From a virus, in IMG/VR virus record IMGVR_UViG_3300008952_000138, positions 1-37,560 of that record: 37,560 nt of DNA. One strand, written 5' to 3'. Below are positions 29,920-37,319 of the stretch, piece after piece. The notes under the pieces are model-generated. The model did not search any database. It had not been told where the DNA came from and saw nothing but the letters and a program-made list of their open reading frames with translations. Position numbers and translations under genes: made by a program. Position 1 is the stretch's first letter. Every line of letters starts with the position of its first letter.

Positions 29920-30496
29920 TTCCCCATTGTTCAACCATAGCTTGTGCTATACCTTCAAAGGTTATAGACCTATTCTTTGCCCTATCTTTTATTGGAACAT
30001 AAAATGTACGCTGTTGTTGTGTCTTTGGAAGTTTAAGCATTTCATCTTTAACATTATTTGTCGGTTTCAGTTTTGGTAGATTCTTTAACCATAGACAAGT
30101 TGCTTTGCGTTCAGGGTGTCCATATTCATAAGGTTGAACTATCTGTGAATACTTTGGTAGTTTTCCATATTTATGTGGTATTGGATTCTCAACACATATT
30201 TTTGGTATATCATATTCAAGTAAAGTCTTAAAAAATTCTGAAGCTTTCTCTAGTTCAACCCACCTACTTTCATCTTTATGTAGCCAGGAAACACCACTAT
30301 TACATAGATATGTGCATGGTGGGTGTGCTATCATCATATCCCAATTCTTGTCTAATTGTTTAAGAACATCTCCTTGTATATGCCAATCTGGATTACTATC
30401 AGTTGGTAATATATCGCAGGACCAAGCTTCATGTCCTTTTAATCTAAAGGCATTTGTTACAACACCTGAAAATTCACACGCAATTAAAACTTTCAT
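29912..30496 (-). CDS. C5-cytosine DNA methyltransferase-like protein
   Basis: The 194-residue protein begins with an AdoMet-binding segment (VLIACEFSGVVTNAFRLKGHEAWSCD) and carries HPPCTYLC (PPC at 59-61, catalytic C61) and CVENP (101-105), the motifs IV and VI of m5C methyltransferases. It is much shorter than typical Dcm enzymes because the target recognition region is reduced to about 60 residues; such short versions are common in phages. It overlaps the resolvase gene by 8 nt. It may modify viral DNA against restriction. Confidence 0.8.
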   Translation of the reverse strand: MKVLIACEFSGVVTNAFRLKGHEAWSCDILPTDSNPDWHIQGDVLKQLDKNWDMMIAHPPCTYLCNSGVSWLHKDESRWVELEKASEFFKTLLEYDIPKICVENPIPHKYGKLPKYSQIVQPYEYGHPERKATCLWLKNLPKLKPTNNVKDEMLKLPKTQQQRTFYVPIKDRAKNRSITFEGIAQAMVEQWGNV

Positions 30497-30744
30497 TTCA
30501 ACTTATGTCTTATACCATGAGTATATATCAATGAAATTACAGTTGCTAAACTAATAAGCTCAACTAAGTCAACACCATATAACATAAAGTCAATGATTGG
30601 GTGTATTCTACTAATGTTGCCCATCTCAAAATACATATCAGCGTTCCATACCATGTGTGGTATTTGAACTATATGTATGATAAGTAAAAATATTAATGAA
30701 CCTTTCAGTTGCTTCTCATACCAATCCCAAAATCTATTCCACAT
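30493..30744 (-). CDS. Membrane protein, two or three helices
   Basis: The 83-residue protein has hydrophobic stretches at about 15-30 (GSLIFLLIIHIVQIP) and 50-72 (FMLYGVDLVELISLATVISLI), with basic ends. It overlaps the methyltransferase start by 4 nt. No family recognised; a small membrane regulator or superinfection-exclusion factor are possibilities. Confidence 0.6.
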   Translation of the reverse strand: MWNRFWDWYEKQLKGSLIFLLIIHIVQIPHMVWNADMYFEMGNISRIHPIIDFMLYGVDLVELISLATVISLIYTHGIRHKLK

Positions 30745-30820
30745 CTTTAACCTTTCTCTTTTTCTTTTTCGGTTTACCGAACATTTGTTCCATTTCCCAA
30801 TCTCTTAATGTTATAGCCAT
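30734..30820 (-). CDS. 28-residue basic peptide
   Basis: The frame starts at ATG 30820, inside the end of the HExxH gene, and ends past the next ATG. The C-terminal half is a Lys/Arg cluster (KPKKKKRKVK) suited to bind nucleic acid; the N-terminal half is an acidic amphipathic helix. The likeness to an eukaryotic nuclear import signal is coincidental in an archaeal setting. Confidence 0.45.
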   Translation of the reverse strand: MAITLRDWEMEQMFGKPKKKKRKVKDVE

Positions 30821-31041
30821 TCTTCTGCCCACTGTATTCTGAATATTAATTTTTCTTCTTGATCATCATCTAATGTTTCATCTGCTTTATCCAATGCGTA
30901 ATGTATTGTTTCATGTGTAATTGAGTATAACATATCTTCCACACATTCATGTTGTGTTGGGTATATTAATATACGTTCCGTTTCTGAATGGTATATACCA
31001 CGATTCTCTGTACTATCAAACCTAAAGTCTATGAATACCAT
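30811..31041 (-). CDS. Minimal HExxH metallopeptidase-like protein
   Basis: The 76-residue protein has HETIHYAL (about residues 43-50), a zincin HExxH motif, with a following DEEKL..RIQWAEEW helix that could supply the third ligand. This small form resembles the core of IrrE/ImmA-like or SprT-like peptidases. If active, it could cleave a repressor-like protein, but no HTH partner is directly adjacent. It lies in the replication operon, downstream of a Cys-rich peptide gene. Confidence 0.55.
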   Translation of the reverse strand: MVFIDFRFDSTENRGIYHSETERILIYPTQHECVEDMLYSITHETIHYALDKADETLDDDQEEKLIFRIQWAEEWL

Positions 31042-31050
31042 GATTCATTT

Positions 31051-31161
31051 CTATGTCTTGTGTTTATCTGAAGCAAATCTATCGTGCATTTCAGAACAAC
31101 AATTACATTCTTTACACTGATCAGAATCCCAATGTAAGCATACGCCACATATACAATCCAT
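31051..31161 (-). CDS. 36-residue Cys-rich peptide
   Basis: The ATG overlaps the exonuclease stop (TAATG). The peptide has seven Cys among its first 22 residues (CICGVC, then CKECNCC) plus His, enough for one or two zinc ions. Role unknown. Confidence 0.5.
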   Translation of the reverse strand: MDCICGVCLHWDSDQCKECNCCSEMHDRFASDKHKT

Positions 31162-31925
31162 TACACACTAGCTCCACCTACGGCAATACGTTTCATCTCT
31201 TTTACTAATACGTCAAAGTTTTGCCATACATCAATTTCACAATGATCACAAATATACTTCATGCTTTTCTTCCACTTTGGGTGTTTAACATAATAGATTG
31301 TTTTCCATATATCCAAGTCAACTGAAGTCTTATCATCTGCTCCACCTATAATTTTCCCTGCATTTCTTAGGCTATTACCACCTGAATTATACAGATTATA
31401 TTTATTCTTGGTTACTCTCCAGGTATCTATTATACGAAAGTCATTATATTCTGGAACTAATTTATCTTGTTTAGTCAAATGACAACGAGCAGTTACATAA
31501 GGTAAATCAAATTTTGATATATAGTGGCCAACAACAACATCTGCTTGAGATAATTCTTCTGCCAATGTTTGCAAGATCCTTATGTCAAAATCAAAGTTCT
31601 TTGTCTTATACCCCTTATTCATATCACTGGGTTGTAAGCTATCATAAATCATCTCTTTTTTATCTGTTAGAATATCCCATCTTAGTGCATACCAACATAT
31701 AACAAATCCCATTCTAGCGTTAAAGTTAATACTCTCTATATCAAATATAGTGAAATATCTATATCCTTTCATCAACCATCTGTATTGTTCTTTATTTAAT
31801 CTCTTAACATCAAATAAGTAATCTACTTCAAACTCATGTAGTTTATTATGATTATCAAACCTTTCTTGTATCTGATCTTTATTCAGGTTTCTCAATAGTA
31901 TTCTCCAATTCTGACCATGCTTCAT
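31161..31925 (-). CDS. DEDD-family 3'-5' exonuclease
   Basis: The 254-residue protein has the exonuclease motifs of the DnaQ/PolB-exo superfamily: FDIES (D62, E64), VVVGHYISKFD (D140), and HCEIDV (H228, D232). Spacing and the Y-rich context resemble the exonuclease domains of family B polymerases rather than DnaQ proper. As the virus has no polymerase of its own, the enzyme may provide proofreading, recombination or host DNA breakdown. The first ATG lies 47 nt inside the preceding gene; a TTG at 31895 would remove the overlap and is a possible alternative start. Confidence 0.82.
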   Translation of the reverse strand: MKHGQNWRILLRNLNKDQIQERFDNHNKLHEFEVDYLFDVKRLNKEQYRWLMKGYRYFTIFDIESINFNARMGFVICWYALRWDILTDKKEMIYDSLQPSDMNKGYKTKNFDFDIRILQTLAEELSQADVVVGHYISKFDLPYVTARCHLTKQDKLVPEYNDFRIIDTWRVTKNKYNLYNSGGNSLRNAGKIIGGADDKTSVDLDIWKTIYYVKHPKWKKSMKYICDHCEIDVWQNFDVLVKEMKRIAVGGASV

Positions 31926-32076
31926 CAGATAGCTGTCGATATTTGAAATCTTTGTTTGTAACTAAGACGGTAACATCTTCAAAGTTTTCCATATTCTTTT
32001 CTAACATAGCTTTGACTTTCTCTAATTCAGAATCACTGAACCCCTCTCCATACATTATAATGAATCTTCTCATCAA
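31879..32076 (-). CDS. Hypothetical protein, 65 residues
   Basis: A small alpha/beta protein: RRFIIMYGEGFSDSELEKVKAMLEK, then VTVLVTNKDFKY, then a helix. This strand-helix-strand pattern suggests a compact ferredoxin-like or Rossmann-like fragment. A TTTATTAA tract about 27 nt upstream may be its TATA box. No family recognised. Confidence 0.55.
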   Translation of the reverse strand: MMRRFIIMYGEGFSDSELEKVKAMLEKNMENFEDVTVLVTNKDFKYRQLSDEAWSELENTIEKPE

Positions 32077-32110
32077 AAAACAATTATATACTTAGTTAAT
32101 AAATCTATTG

Positions 32111-32323
32111 TTATATCTTTGCAATATGATCATCTAGTCTTAAATCACATACCTTCTTGCCATTCCATCTACACGCAGGACACCTATCATTACCGTATTT
32201 TAAACTGCCCGAAGTACAACCCTTATGTTTAATTAATCTCCATTTACCTGTGTTCTTATGGTGTTCGTAATCCCAATTTAATCCTGCTTCTCCACAATAT
32301 TTACAGGTCTTATCATCTGCCAC
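32111..32323 (-). CDS. 70-residue zinc-finger protein
   Basis: Two zinc-type clusters are visible: CKYC with a later HH (residues 7-22), and CPAC with a C at GKKVC (about 48-59), plus H-K-G-C in between. The product is basic. It overlaps the adenine methyltransferase-like gene by 11 nt. DNA binding is likely. Confidence 0.6.
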   Translation of the reverse strand: MADDKTCKYCGEAGLNWDYEHHKNTGKWRLIKHKGCTSGSLKYGNDRCPACRWNGKKVCDLRLDDHIAKI

Positions 32324-32729
32324 GCCAAATCACTACCATGTATGCGTTTCGTGCCTGGTATTTAGTAGGTTGTTTATTTTTGTTAAACCGTATTCTGCCT
32401 TGTGGTTGAGCATGATATTCCACATGACCTTCTATATAATTATGCCAAAACTTACTGCTAACAGTATTTGCAGGAATTAGCATTAACACATTTATGTTGT
32501 TTCTTCTCCACTCGTTATATGCCTTTTCTACAAACTTGCCTGTTATACTATGTGGTGGGTTACACCAACTATCTTCTGACCAGGATTCTTCAAGTCCGTT
32601 AGTACAGAATCTCTCACATAAACTATTACCCTCATTTGCTGCAACATCTAGTTTTGGGAATACCCTGTATTTATAACATAGATCCCTAAACAATTCAGGT
32701 GGAGTTTCAAACTCATCATCAACTGACAT
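32313..32729 (-). CDS. Phage Dam-like N6-adenine methyltransferase
   Basis: From the ATG at 32729 the product has 138 residues. DEFETPPELFRDLCYKY and FPKLDVAANEGNSLC at the N-terminus and WCNPPHS (catalytic NPP motif) are characteristic of the phage DNA N-6-adenine-methyltransferase family (PF05869 type). His in place of the usual Tyr after NPP is uncommon. The conserved LMLIPANTVSSKFWH and GRIRFN segments also fit. It overlaps the MCM stop by 11 nt. It is the third methyltransferase of the genome. Confidence 0.85.
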   Translation of the reverse strand: MSVDDEFETPPELFRDLCYKYRVFPKLDVAANEGNSLCERFCTNGLEESWSEDSWCNPPHSITGKFVEKAYNEWRRNNINVLMLIPANTVSSKFWHNYIEGHVEYHAQPQGRIRFNKNKQPTKYQARNAYMVVIWRGR

Positions 32730-34533
32730 ATTTATACATTCCATCAGGTTGTACTAGCATAAAAGTTTGACTGTTGTTATAAGATATTACCCATCTCATA
32801 GCTCCGTGTGGTGTCTTAAACCATTTACTATCTGCTAACTTTTCACATAAAACTTCCAAGTCAAAATTATCTTCATTATTACAGTGGTTCTTTATCATCT
32901 GTATTACATACTCTTCCTTGTTGAAACTATCAGGTATCTTTGACATATCCATCTCTTTCTTTGTCTTCATACCAAAGGTTTCTAGTGAGTATTTATACAA
33001 TCTTATAGCTTCCTCAATATCTTGTTTCTCTATCTTATCACAAAATCTTAATTTAGCATGAGCTGTTGCTAATCTTATTAAACCTTCAAACCCCCTCATA
33101 TCTATGGATAATGAATCTTCTGTTTGCTCATATCCTCGTAGTTCAACAAAGAAATCTTCTAACATCTGTATGTTTTCAGGTTCTACTGTTGGATTAAATT
33201 TCCTTGCATAGTTGATTAGTTTCTTCATTTCTTCTATATCCAATACTTCACAATCATTTGTATTCTGTCTTACTTTAGCAATATGCCTTAATTTCTTAAT
33301 ATCAATATCTCTATCAGCTATATCTCTGATTAAGAATATTAAGTCAAATCTTGATAATAACGAATCAGGCATATTGATATTTTGTGATATAGATAAACCT
33401 GTGTTATATTTTGAAGTTCTTGGATTTGCTGCTGCAATAATAACTGTTTCAGCAGGAAGTGTGAGATTAGAACCAATCTTGTTTAGTGTTGCTGTTTGTT
33501 GTTCCATAACTTCATGCAACGCAGAACGATCAGTATCTGCCATTTTATCTATCTCATCTATACAAACACAACCACCTGAACAAAGTACTACAGGGCCAGC
33601 TTTGATAACATTACGACCATCTGCAAGTTTGTCAATCCCCATAACTAGCCCTGCTGCACTTGTGCTTCTCCCCAAAGCGTATGCACTTTTAGTTGTTACC
33701 TTAAGAACATACTTTAATAATCTACTCTTTGCAGTTGACGGATCTCCAACTAATAATGTATTTATGTCTCCCCTCAAGTCTCCAATCTTTTCTCCACTAA
33801 CTAAGCTAAGTATTAATGCTTCCTTCTCATTTTGTAATCCCCATATTTCAGGAGCAAATGAATCTGTTAATTTAACAATCCAATCTTCTTTCATCATTTC
33901 TTTATACTTTGTAATTTCCTCATCTGTTGGTAATGTATCTTTTTTCTCATTAACATCTGATAATTTCTCTACATCAAATATAATCCTGTTCCACCTTGAT
34001 TTGTTTTTCTTTACCGATGTAAATGTTCCACTTAGAATCTTATCTTGGCCAATATACACCTGTTTTGTTAAATCTCCTGTTATGACACTCTCCATTGTCA
34101 TAGGTGTCATGTGTTTTGCTTCTCCAAAAGGTTCTTGTATAATCAATGATCTGATTAATTTGACCTTACAGGCAGATTCTTCTCGTTTCATCTTGACAGA
34201 ACAATCTTGACATTTAGGAGCTTCAGGCACTTCTCTATTATCATCAGCTTTAAACGTAAGAATAGAATTACATATACGACATTGATATGTTACAACTTCA
34301 TCAAAAGTTTCCAAGTCTCCCCTAGCAATTATTCTTACTAGCATAGTTCCTTGCTTATTATGCCATTCTTCATTATAATCATTCATCTTTAGACTTATCG
34401 GATCAAACACCTTTTCATGATCCCATTCATCTGCAACTGATATTATATTATGTTTATCAATTTTACAACTTAGTAACATTTCTTTATTATTTCCAATAAA
34501 GTGTTTTCCACAAGTTTCACACATTCTGTGCAT
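32719..34533 (-). CDS. mcm: MCM replicative helicase
   Basis: The 604-residue protein is an archaeal-type MCM. The N-terminal domain has a zinc ribbon (C85, C88, C108, C111) and an extra Cys-containing start (CETCGKHF). The AAA+ domain has Walker A GDPSTAKS (263-270), Walker B CIDEIDK (324-330), sensor 1 at N370 (AAANP) and the arginine finger in SLLSRFD (R395). A C-terminal winged-helix-like tail follows. Viral MCMs are typical of archaeal viruses and replace or recruit the host helicase at the origin. No primase or polymerase is encoded, so host proteins must complete the replisome. Confidence 0.95.
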   Translation of the reverse strand: MHRMCETCGKHFIGNNKEMLLSCKIDKHNIISVADEWDHEKVFDPISLKMNDYNEEWHNKQGTMLVRIIARGDLETFDEVVTYQCRICNSILTFKADDNREVPEAPKCQDCSVKMKREESACKVKLIRSLIIQEPFGEAKHMTPMTMESVITGDLTKQVYIGQDKILSGTFTSVKKNKSRWNRIIFDVEKLSDVNEKKDTLPTDEEITKYKEMMKEDWIVKLTDSFAPEIWGLQNEKEALILSLVSGEKIGDLRGDINTLLVGDPSTAKSRLLKYVLKVTTKSAYALGRSTSAAGLVMGIDKLADGRNVIKAGPVVLCSGGCVCIDEIDKMADTDRSALHEVMEQQTATLNKIGSNLTLPAETVIIAAANPRTSKYNTGLSISQNINMPDSLLSRFDLIFLIRDIADRDIDIKKLRHIAKVRQNTNDCEVLDIEEMKKLINYARKFNPTVEPENIQMLEDFFVELRGYEQTEDSLSIDMRGFEGLIRLATAHAKLRFCDKIEKQDIEEAIRLYKYSLETFGMKTKKEMDMSKIPDSFNKEEYVIQMIKNHCNNEDNFDLEVLCEKLADSKWFKTPHGAMRWVISYNNSQTFMLVQPDGMYKYVS

Positions 34534-34759
34534 TTTCTACCTCGTTCACTATTCTCTTAACCTGGTTTAGTATATTAGGGTTTTCCCTACATTTTAATTT
34601 TAATACAACTGGATCAACCACTGATTCTCCACAAAGTAACCTTAATGCTCGTTTAATCATAACTGAATGGGAACAGTCAAACTGTTCTGATAATTCATTT
34701 ATTTTTTCCATTAGATGTTTGTCCTTTTCAGGTAGAGAGAAACTGTATATGTTTGCCAT
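34517..34759 (-). CDS. Ribbon-helix-helix DNA-binding regulator
   Basis: The 80-residue protein has the RHH pattern: strand YSFSLPEKD, helix HLMEKINELSEQF, then CSHSVMIKRALRLL. It likely binds DNA as a dimer and may control the replication operon; its own promoter region holds an AACAGTT element that also occurs before the nuclease gene at 35448. A TATA box (34784-34791) is centred about 28 nt before the ATG. It overlaps the MCM gene start by 17 nt. Confidence 0.7.
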   Translation of the reverse strand: MANIYSFSLPEKDKHLMEKINELSEQFDCSHSVMIKRALRLLCGESVVDPVVLKLKCRENPNILNQVKRIVNEVENAQNV

Positions 34760-34768
34760 TAATAACAG

Positions 34769-34972
34769 TTAATTATTAATACCTATATATTTTTTTCTGT
34801 TACTTGACCGTTTTGGTTTTGATCTAAGTATTGTTTTACAACATGGACATTTTACACAAGGTAGTTCAACCCATACTTCACATACAGTACATCTACCAAA
34901 CTTATCATATACCCTTGAACGTCTAGGTTGAGACTTTGGTATCTTATTACAAACACCTTTACAATATCTCAT
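34769..34972 (-). CDS. Thaumarchaeal-type CPCC zinc protein
   Basis: The 67-residue protein contains CKGVC at the start, GRCTVCEVW in the middle, CVKCPCC, and ILRSKPKR near the end. The combination C-K-G-x-C ... RC-x2-C ... CPCC ... LR-x-KPR recalls small zinc proteins common in Nitrosopumilus-like genomes (from memory, not checked). It supports a thaumarchaeal host. The product is strongly basic, so nucleic-acid binding is likely. The promoter is well defined: TATA box at 34996-35003 and GTACCGTAC between it and the start. Confidence 0.75.
   Translation of the reverse strand: MRYCKGVCNKIPKSQPRRSRVYDKFGRCTVCEVWVELPCVKCPCCKTILRSKPKRSSNRKKYIGINN
34784..34791 (-). promoter_or_regulatory. TATA box of RHH gene
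   Basis: TATATATT (plus-strand reading) is centred about 28 nt before the ATG at 34759, inside the end of the upstream zinc-protein gene. Confidence 0.5.
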
Positions 34973-34983
34973 ATTACTTTATA

Positions 34984-34992
34984 GTACCGTAC
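34984..34992 (-). promoter_or_regulatory. Operator-like GTACCGTAC
   Basis: The sequence sits between the TATA box (34996-35003) and the start codon (34972). It carries the same half-site as the terS palindrome (18484-18503) and the array at 20553-20580, so a common regulator may bind all three. Confidence 0.5.
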
Positions 34993-34995
34993 TTG

Positions 34996-35003
34996 TTTAT
35001 AAA
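34996..35003 (-). promoter_or_regulatory. TATA box of CPCC zinc-protein gene
   Basis: TTTATAAA is centred 27.5 nt before the ATG at 34972, exactly as expected for a leaderless archaeal transcript. Confidence 0.65.
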
Positions 35004-35007
35004 GCTA

Positions 35008-35448
35008 CTATATATATCTTTCTAACTCTATATCCAGGTAATCTTCTATTGACATTTTTCTCTCTTTAATATCAGCAAGATTTATTACTATTAGTTTAAG
35101 ATTTGCGTCTCTATACAATCTATTTCTCTCAACCGTCTTGGCCACTTTACGATCATGAACTGCACCATCTACCTCAATTATCACAAGTCCACAAGTTTTA
35201 TACCAAAACATAATGTCGGGGTTTTTTACTATATAATTTGTTGCGTCTTCTTTACTGACAGTTTCTGTCCATTTATGTAGTTTCTCTTTCTCCTTATCAA
35301 ATAAGAGATACCATTCTATCTTTATCCAACGGATCTTGTAACGTTTAAAGAGATACCGTTTTACTGCAACTAGGGTTTCAGTGTCAGATTGACCACGTTG
35401 TTTATGCCTTTGACCATAAGATATTCCAGATTGTTTACCTCTAGGCAT
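35008..35448 (-). CDS. DUF559/Vsr-like PD-(D/E)xK nuclease
   Basis: The 146-residue protein has a basic N-terminus and a nuclease core: NPDIMFWYKTCGLVIIEVDGAVHD (D78, E92, D94, H98 as candidate active-site residues), then a helix with conserved R (KTVERNRLYRDANLKLIVI). This matches the DUF559/very-short-patch-repair endonuclease fold. It is the first gene of the replication operon, with an AT-rich promoter region (TTTATTAATATT about 25 nt upstream). Possible roles are replication initiation, host DNA breakdown or recombination. Confidence 0.75.
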   Translation of the reverse strand: MPRGKQSGISYGQRHKQRGQSDTETLVAVKRYLFKRYKIRWIKIEWYLLFDKEKEKLHKWTETVSKEDATNYIVKNPDIMFWYKTCGLVIIEVDGAVHDRKVAKTVERNRLYRDANLKLIVINLADIKERKMSIEDYLDIELERYI

Positions 35449-35544
35449 TAATAACTAACAGTTGATAATATTAATAAACATTTATATTAGAAAAAATCAC
35501 AATTCATAGTATGTGGAAAAGTCAAAACAAGACCTTAAAATGTG

Positions 35545-35575
35545 AAAAAAATAAGAACTCTTTGAGTAATCAAAG
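35545..35575 (-). terminator. Intrinsic terminator of late operon
   Basis: CTTTGA (35560-35565) pairs with TCAAAG (35570-35575) around a GTAA loop. On the minus strand the stem is followed by AGTTCTTA and then seven T (35551-35545). It lies after the last fibre-operon genes and before the promoter of the replication operon. Confidence 0.6.
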
Positions 35576-35613
35576 AAAATGTTTGAACGTACCAGTCGTT
35601 ATTGGTGTTGCCA

Positions 35614-35661
35614 TTAGTTATCCATTCTGCCACATTCAGTACACGGATAACGATTTAACAT
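35614..35661 (-). CDS. 15-residue CxxC peptide (tentative)
   Basis: MLNRYPCTECGRMDN overlaps the preceding stop and contains one CTEC pair. It is very short and may not be functional. Confidence 0.2.
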   Translation of the reverse strand: MLNRYPCTECGRMDN

Positions 35662-35786
35662 ATTCTCGTACTAGCTGTTGGTAATTGAAAACAATCTTTT
35701 GTGGCTACATCATTTTGGGCCAATAGAAAACTAACTACGAATAACACTAGTGCAACTCCAACAACAAATAAATTGAATTTTCTCAA
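35655..35786 (-). CDS. 43-residue signal/anchor peptide
   Basis: The TTG start overlaps the fibre-gene stop (TTGA). The peptide has an N-terminal MRK and a long hydrophobic core (FVVGVALVLFVVSFLLA) with a likely cleavage after LLA, leaving a 20-residue mature part with two Cys. It may be a small secreted or membrane peptide of the late operon. Confidence 0.45.
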   Translation of the reverse strand: MRKFNLFVVGVALVLFVVSFLLAQNDVATKDCFQLPTASTRIC

Positions 35787-36400
35787 AGTGATCCGTTTTG
35801 ATGTAACTCATTTACCTGTACTACAAACAAATCTCCACTTGACATAGCAAAGTCAGAGAATACTACTCTTGCGTGCATAACACCTGAAGTTGCTGCTGTG
35901 AATAATCCTGCCTCTTTTATTGTTAATGGAACTCCTGATACATGAGAATCTTGCCATAATACACCATACTTTGCAGTTTGGTTTACTACCTTACGCTGTC
36001 CTTGTGTACTTAATCTACGTCTTGCGTATGATCCACCTGAATCTTCTGATCCTAATGATGTTTGAGATTCTGCTTCTGCTGTTGAAGATGTTCCAATACC
36101 AACATAATCTACGGTGGTTGATACCTCTCCTGTGTCTCTTTTTGCAGATTCAGCTAATCCTGCTGTTGTTAAGATATTATTTGCTGTTATAACTTGAGTT
36201 GGTAGTACGGTCTTTCTAGGATTACCTTCACAATCTAAAATTTCTTTTAATAATTTTTCATGGTTATCTACTATGCACGTAGGATTTTTTGCAAAGTCAA
36301 CTTCACTCTCGTTCCATTTAGTTAATATCCAATTATCAGCTTGTAAGTTAACATGATGAGATACCCCCCCTGCTAGCTTTTGAAGATCAATCAGTTCCAT
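35783..36400 (-). CDS. Tail fibre / tip protein
   Basis: The 205-residue protein ends with a domain typical of phage fibre proteins (PLTIKEAGLFTAATSG, then MHARVVFSDFAMSSGDLFVVQV), in which the EAGLF segment is often seen. The N-terminal half is mixed. It is encoded at the end of the fibre module, overlapping the repeat protein gene upstream by 14 nt. Receptor binding or capping of fibres is inferred. Confidence 0.7.
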   Translation of the reverse strand: MELIDLQKLAGGVSHHVNLQADNWILTKWNESEVDFAKNPTCIVDNHEKLLKEILDCEGNPRKTVLPTQVITANNILTTAGLAESAKRDTGEVSTTVDYVGIGTSSTAEAESQTSLGSEDSGGSYARRRLSTQGQRKVVNQTAKYGVLWQDSHVSGVPLTIKEAGLFTAATSGVMHARVVFSDFAMSSGDLFVVQVNELHQNGSL

Positions 36401-37319
36401 ATACTGTTACCTCTGTGCCTTCTGCAAATGAACCTGTATCATTATTAAACAATGTTACACTTGTAATTGCGTTAGATGTATTTGACCACTTGCCCACTAT
36501 CTCTCTACGGTTTGGTGCGTTTCCTGCTCCATTACCTGAACCGTTAGTTACAAGTTCTGTGATTACTAATTTTTCTTTAGTTGCTTCATTAATTACATTA
36601 GTTGTGATAAAAGTTGTTTCTCCACTTGTACCATATCCTGCTAGTATTACATTTTGTGAAGTTCCTGTACCATCACTACCACCATTTGATGATTGCCTTC
36701 TCGCATAGTTTGAACCACTATCTGCATTAAATCTATAGTTTGCAGTAACTTGACCATCTGAAATAGTTTTTGCTTGAATCATTAAGTGTTTTTTTGCTGT
36801 TAAATCTGATACTGTTATTGTATCTGCTGTTGCTGGAGCTGGATTTGCACCCCATACTGTTATGTAACTGCCTGCTGCAAAATTATCACTAGATCTATCT
36901 AATGTAATCTCTGTTATATTTGCTGAAGTGTTTGCCCACTTACCTGCAAACTCTTGACGAGTTGGAGCATTACCAGCACCACTACTACCCTGTGTTATGG
37001 TATGACCAACAACAAGTTTTTCTTTATCTGATATATTTGTTATATTTATAACTGAATATTGAGGTGTGGTTGTACCCTGTTGTAATCTAAGTCCTATACT
37101 TTGACTTGTATCTGTAGAATCAGAACCACCATCTCTTGAGTATCTGTTTGAATAATTCCCTGCTTCATCTCCATTAAAACTAATAAATGGATCTCCTGTA
37201 CCTGTACCTGTATAACATGTTTCTACTTTAAGACTTTCATAAGCTGAAAAAGTACCTGTGGTTACTTCTGCTGCTGCTCCACTTGCTGTTACGTGTGCTA
37301 ATCTTTCCCAAGTTGCCAT
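36387..37319 (-). CDS. Tail-fibre protein with two repeated modules
   Basis: The 310-residue protein holds two modules of the same type as 1171-2208: RFNADSGSNYARRQS with GGSD, a T(K)EKLVI block, GAGNAPTR or GAGNAPNR, KWANTS or KWSNTS, and an end strand VWGAN or VYGTD. The start codon shares one base with the upstream stop (TAATG). The Ser/Thr/Asn/Gly-rich composition is typical of a fibre. Copies of the module now number six across three genes, indicating local duplication. Confidence 0.8.
   Translation of the reverse strand: MATWERLAHVTASGAAAEVTTGTFSAYESLKVETCYTGTGTGDPFISFNGDEAGNYSNRYSRDGGSDSTDTSQSIGLRLQQGTTTPQYSVINITNISDKEKLVVGHTITQGSSGAGNAPTRQEFAGKWANTSANITEITLDRSSDNFAAGSYITVWGANPAPATADTITVSDLTAKKHLMIQAKTISDGQVTANYRFNADSGSNYARRQSSNGGSDGTGTSQNVILAGYGTSGETTFITTNVINEATKEKLVITELVTNGSGNGAGNAPNRREIVGKWSNTSNAITSVTLFNNDTGSFAEGTEVTVYGTD

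Noticed and set aside
30734-30820. PKKKKRKV, similar to the SV40 nuclear import signal
   Set aside because: Archaeal cells have no nucleus, and basic clusters are common in DNA-binding peptides. The likeness is coincidental.
33212-34210. Long open frame (332 codons) on the plus strand opposite the MCM gene
   Set aside because: It is the antisense shadow of MCM, is low-complexity Ser/Leu-rich, and shows no domain, promoter or ribosome-binding site. The same applies to other plus-strand frames opposite minus genes, such as 18153-18470, 14252-14542 and 28918-29358.
1327-35260. GCGTCA hexamer recurring about thirty times, first thought to be a dispersed DNA motif
   Set aside because: Almost all copies are in minus-strand genes in the frame GAC GCN (Asp-Ala), so codon choice explains them. 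The interesting part is the missing alternative GATGC, reported as a finding.
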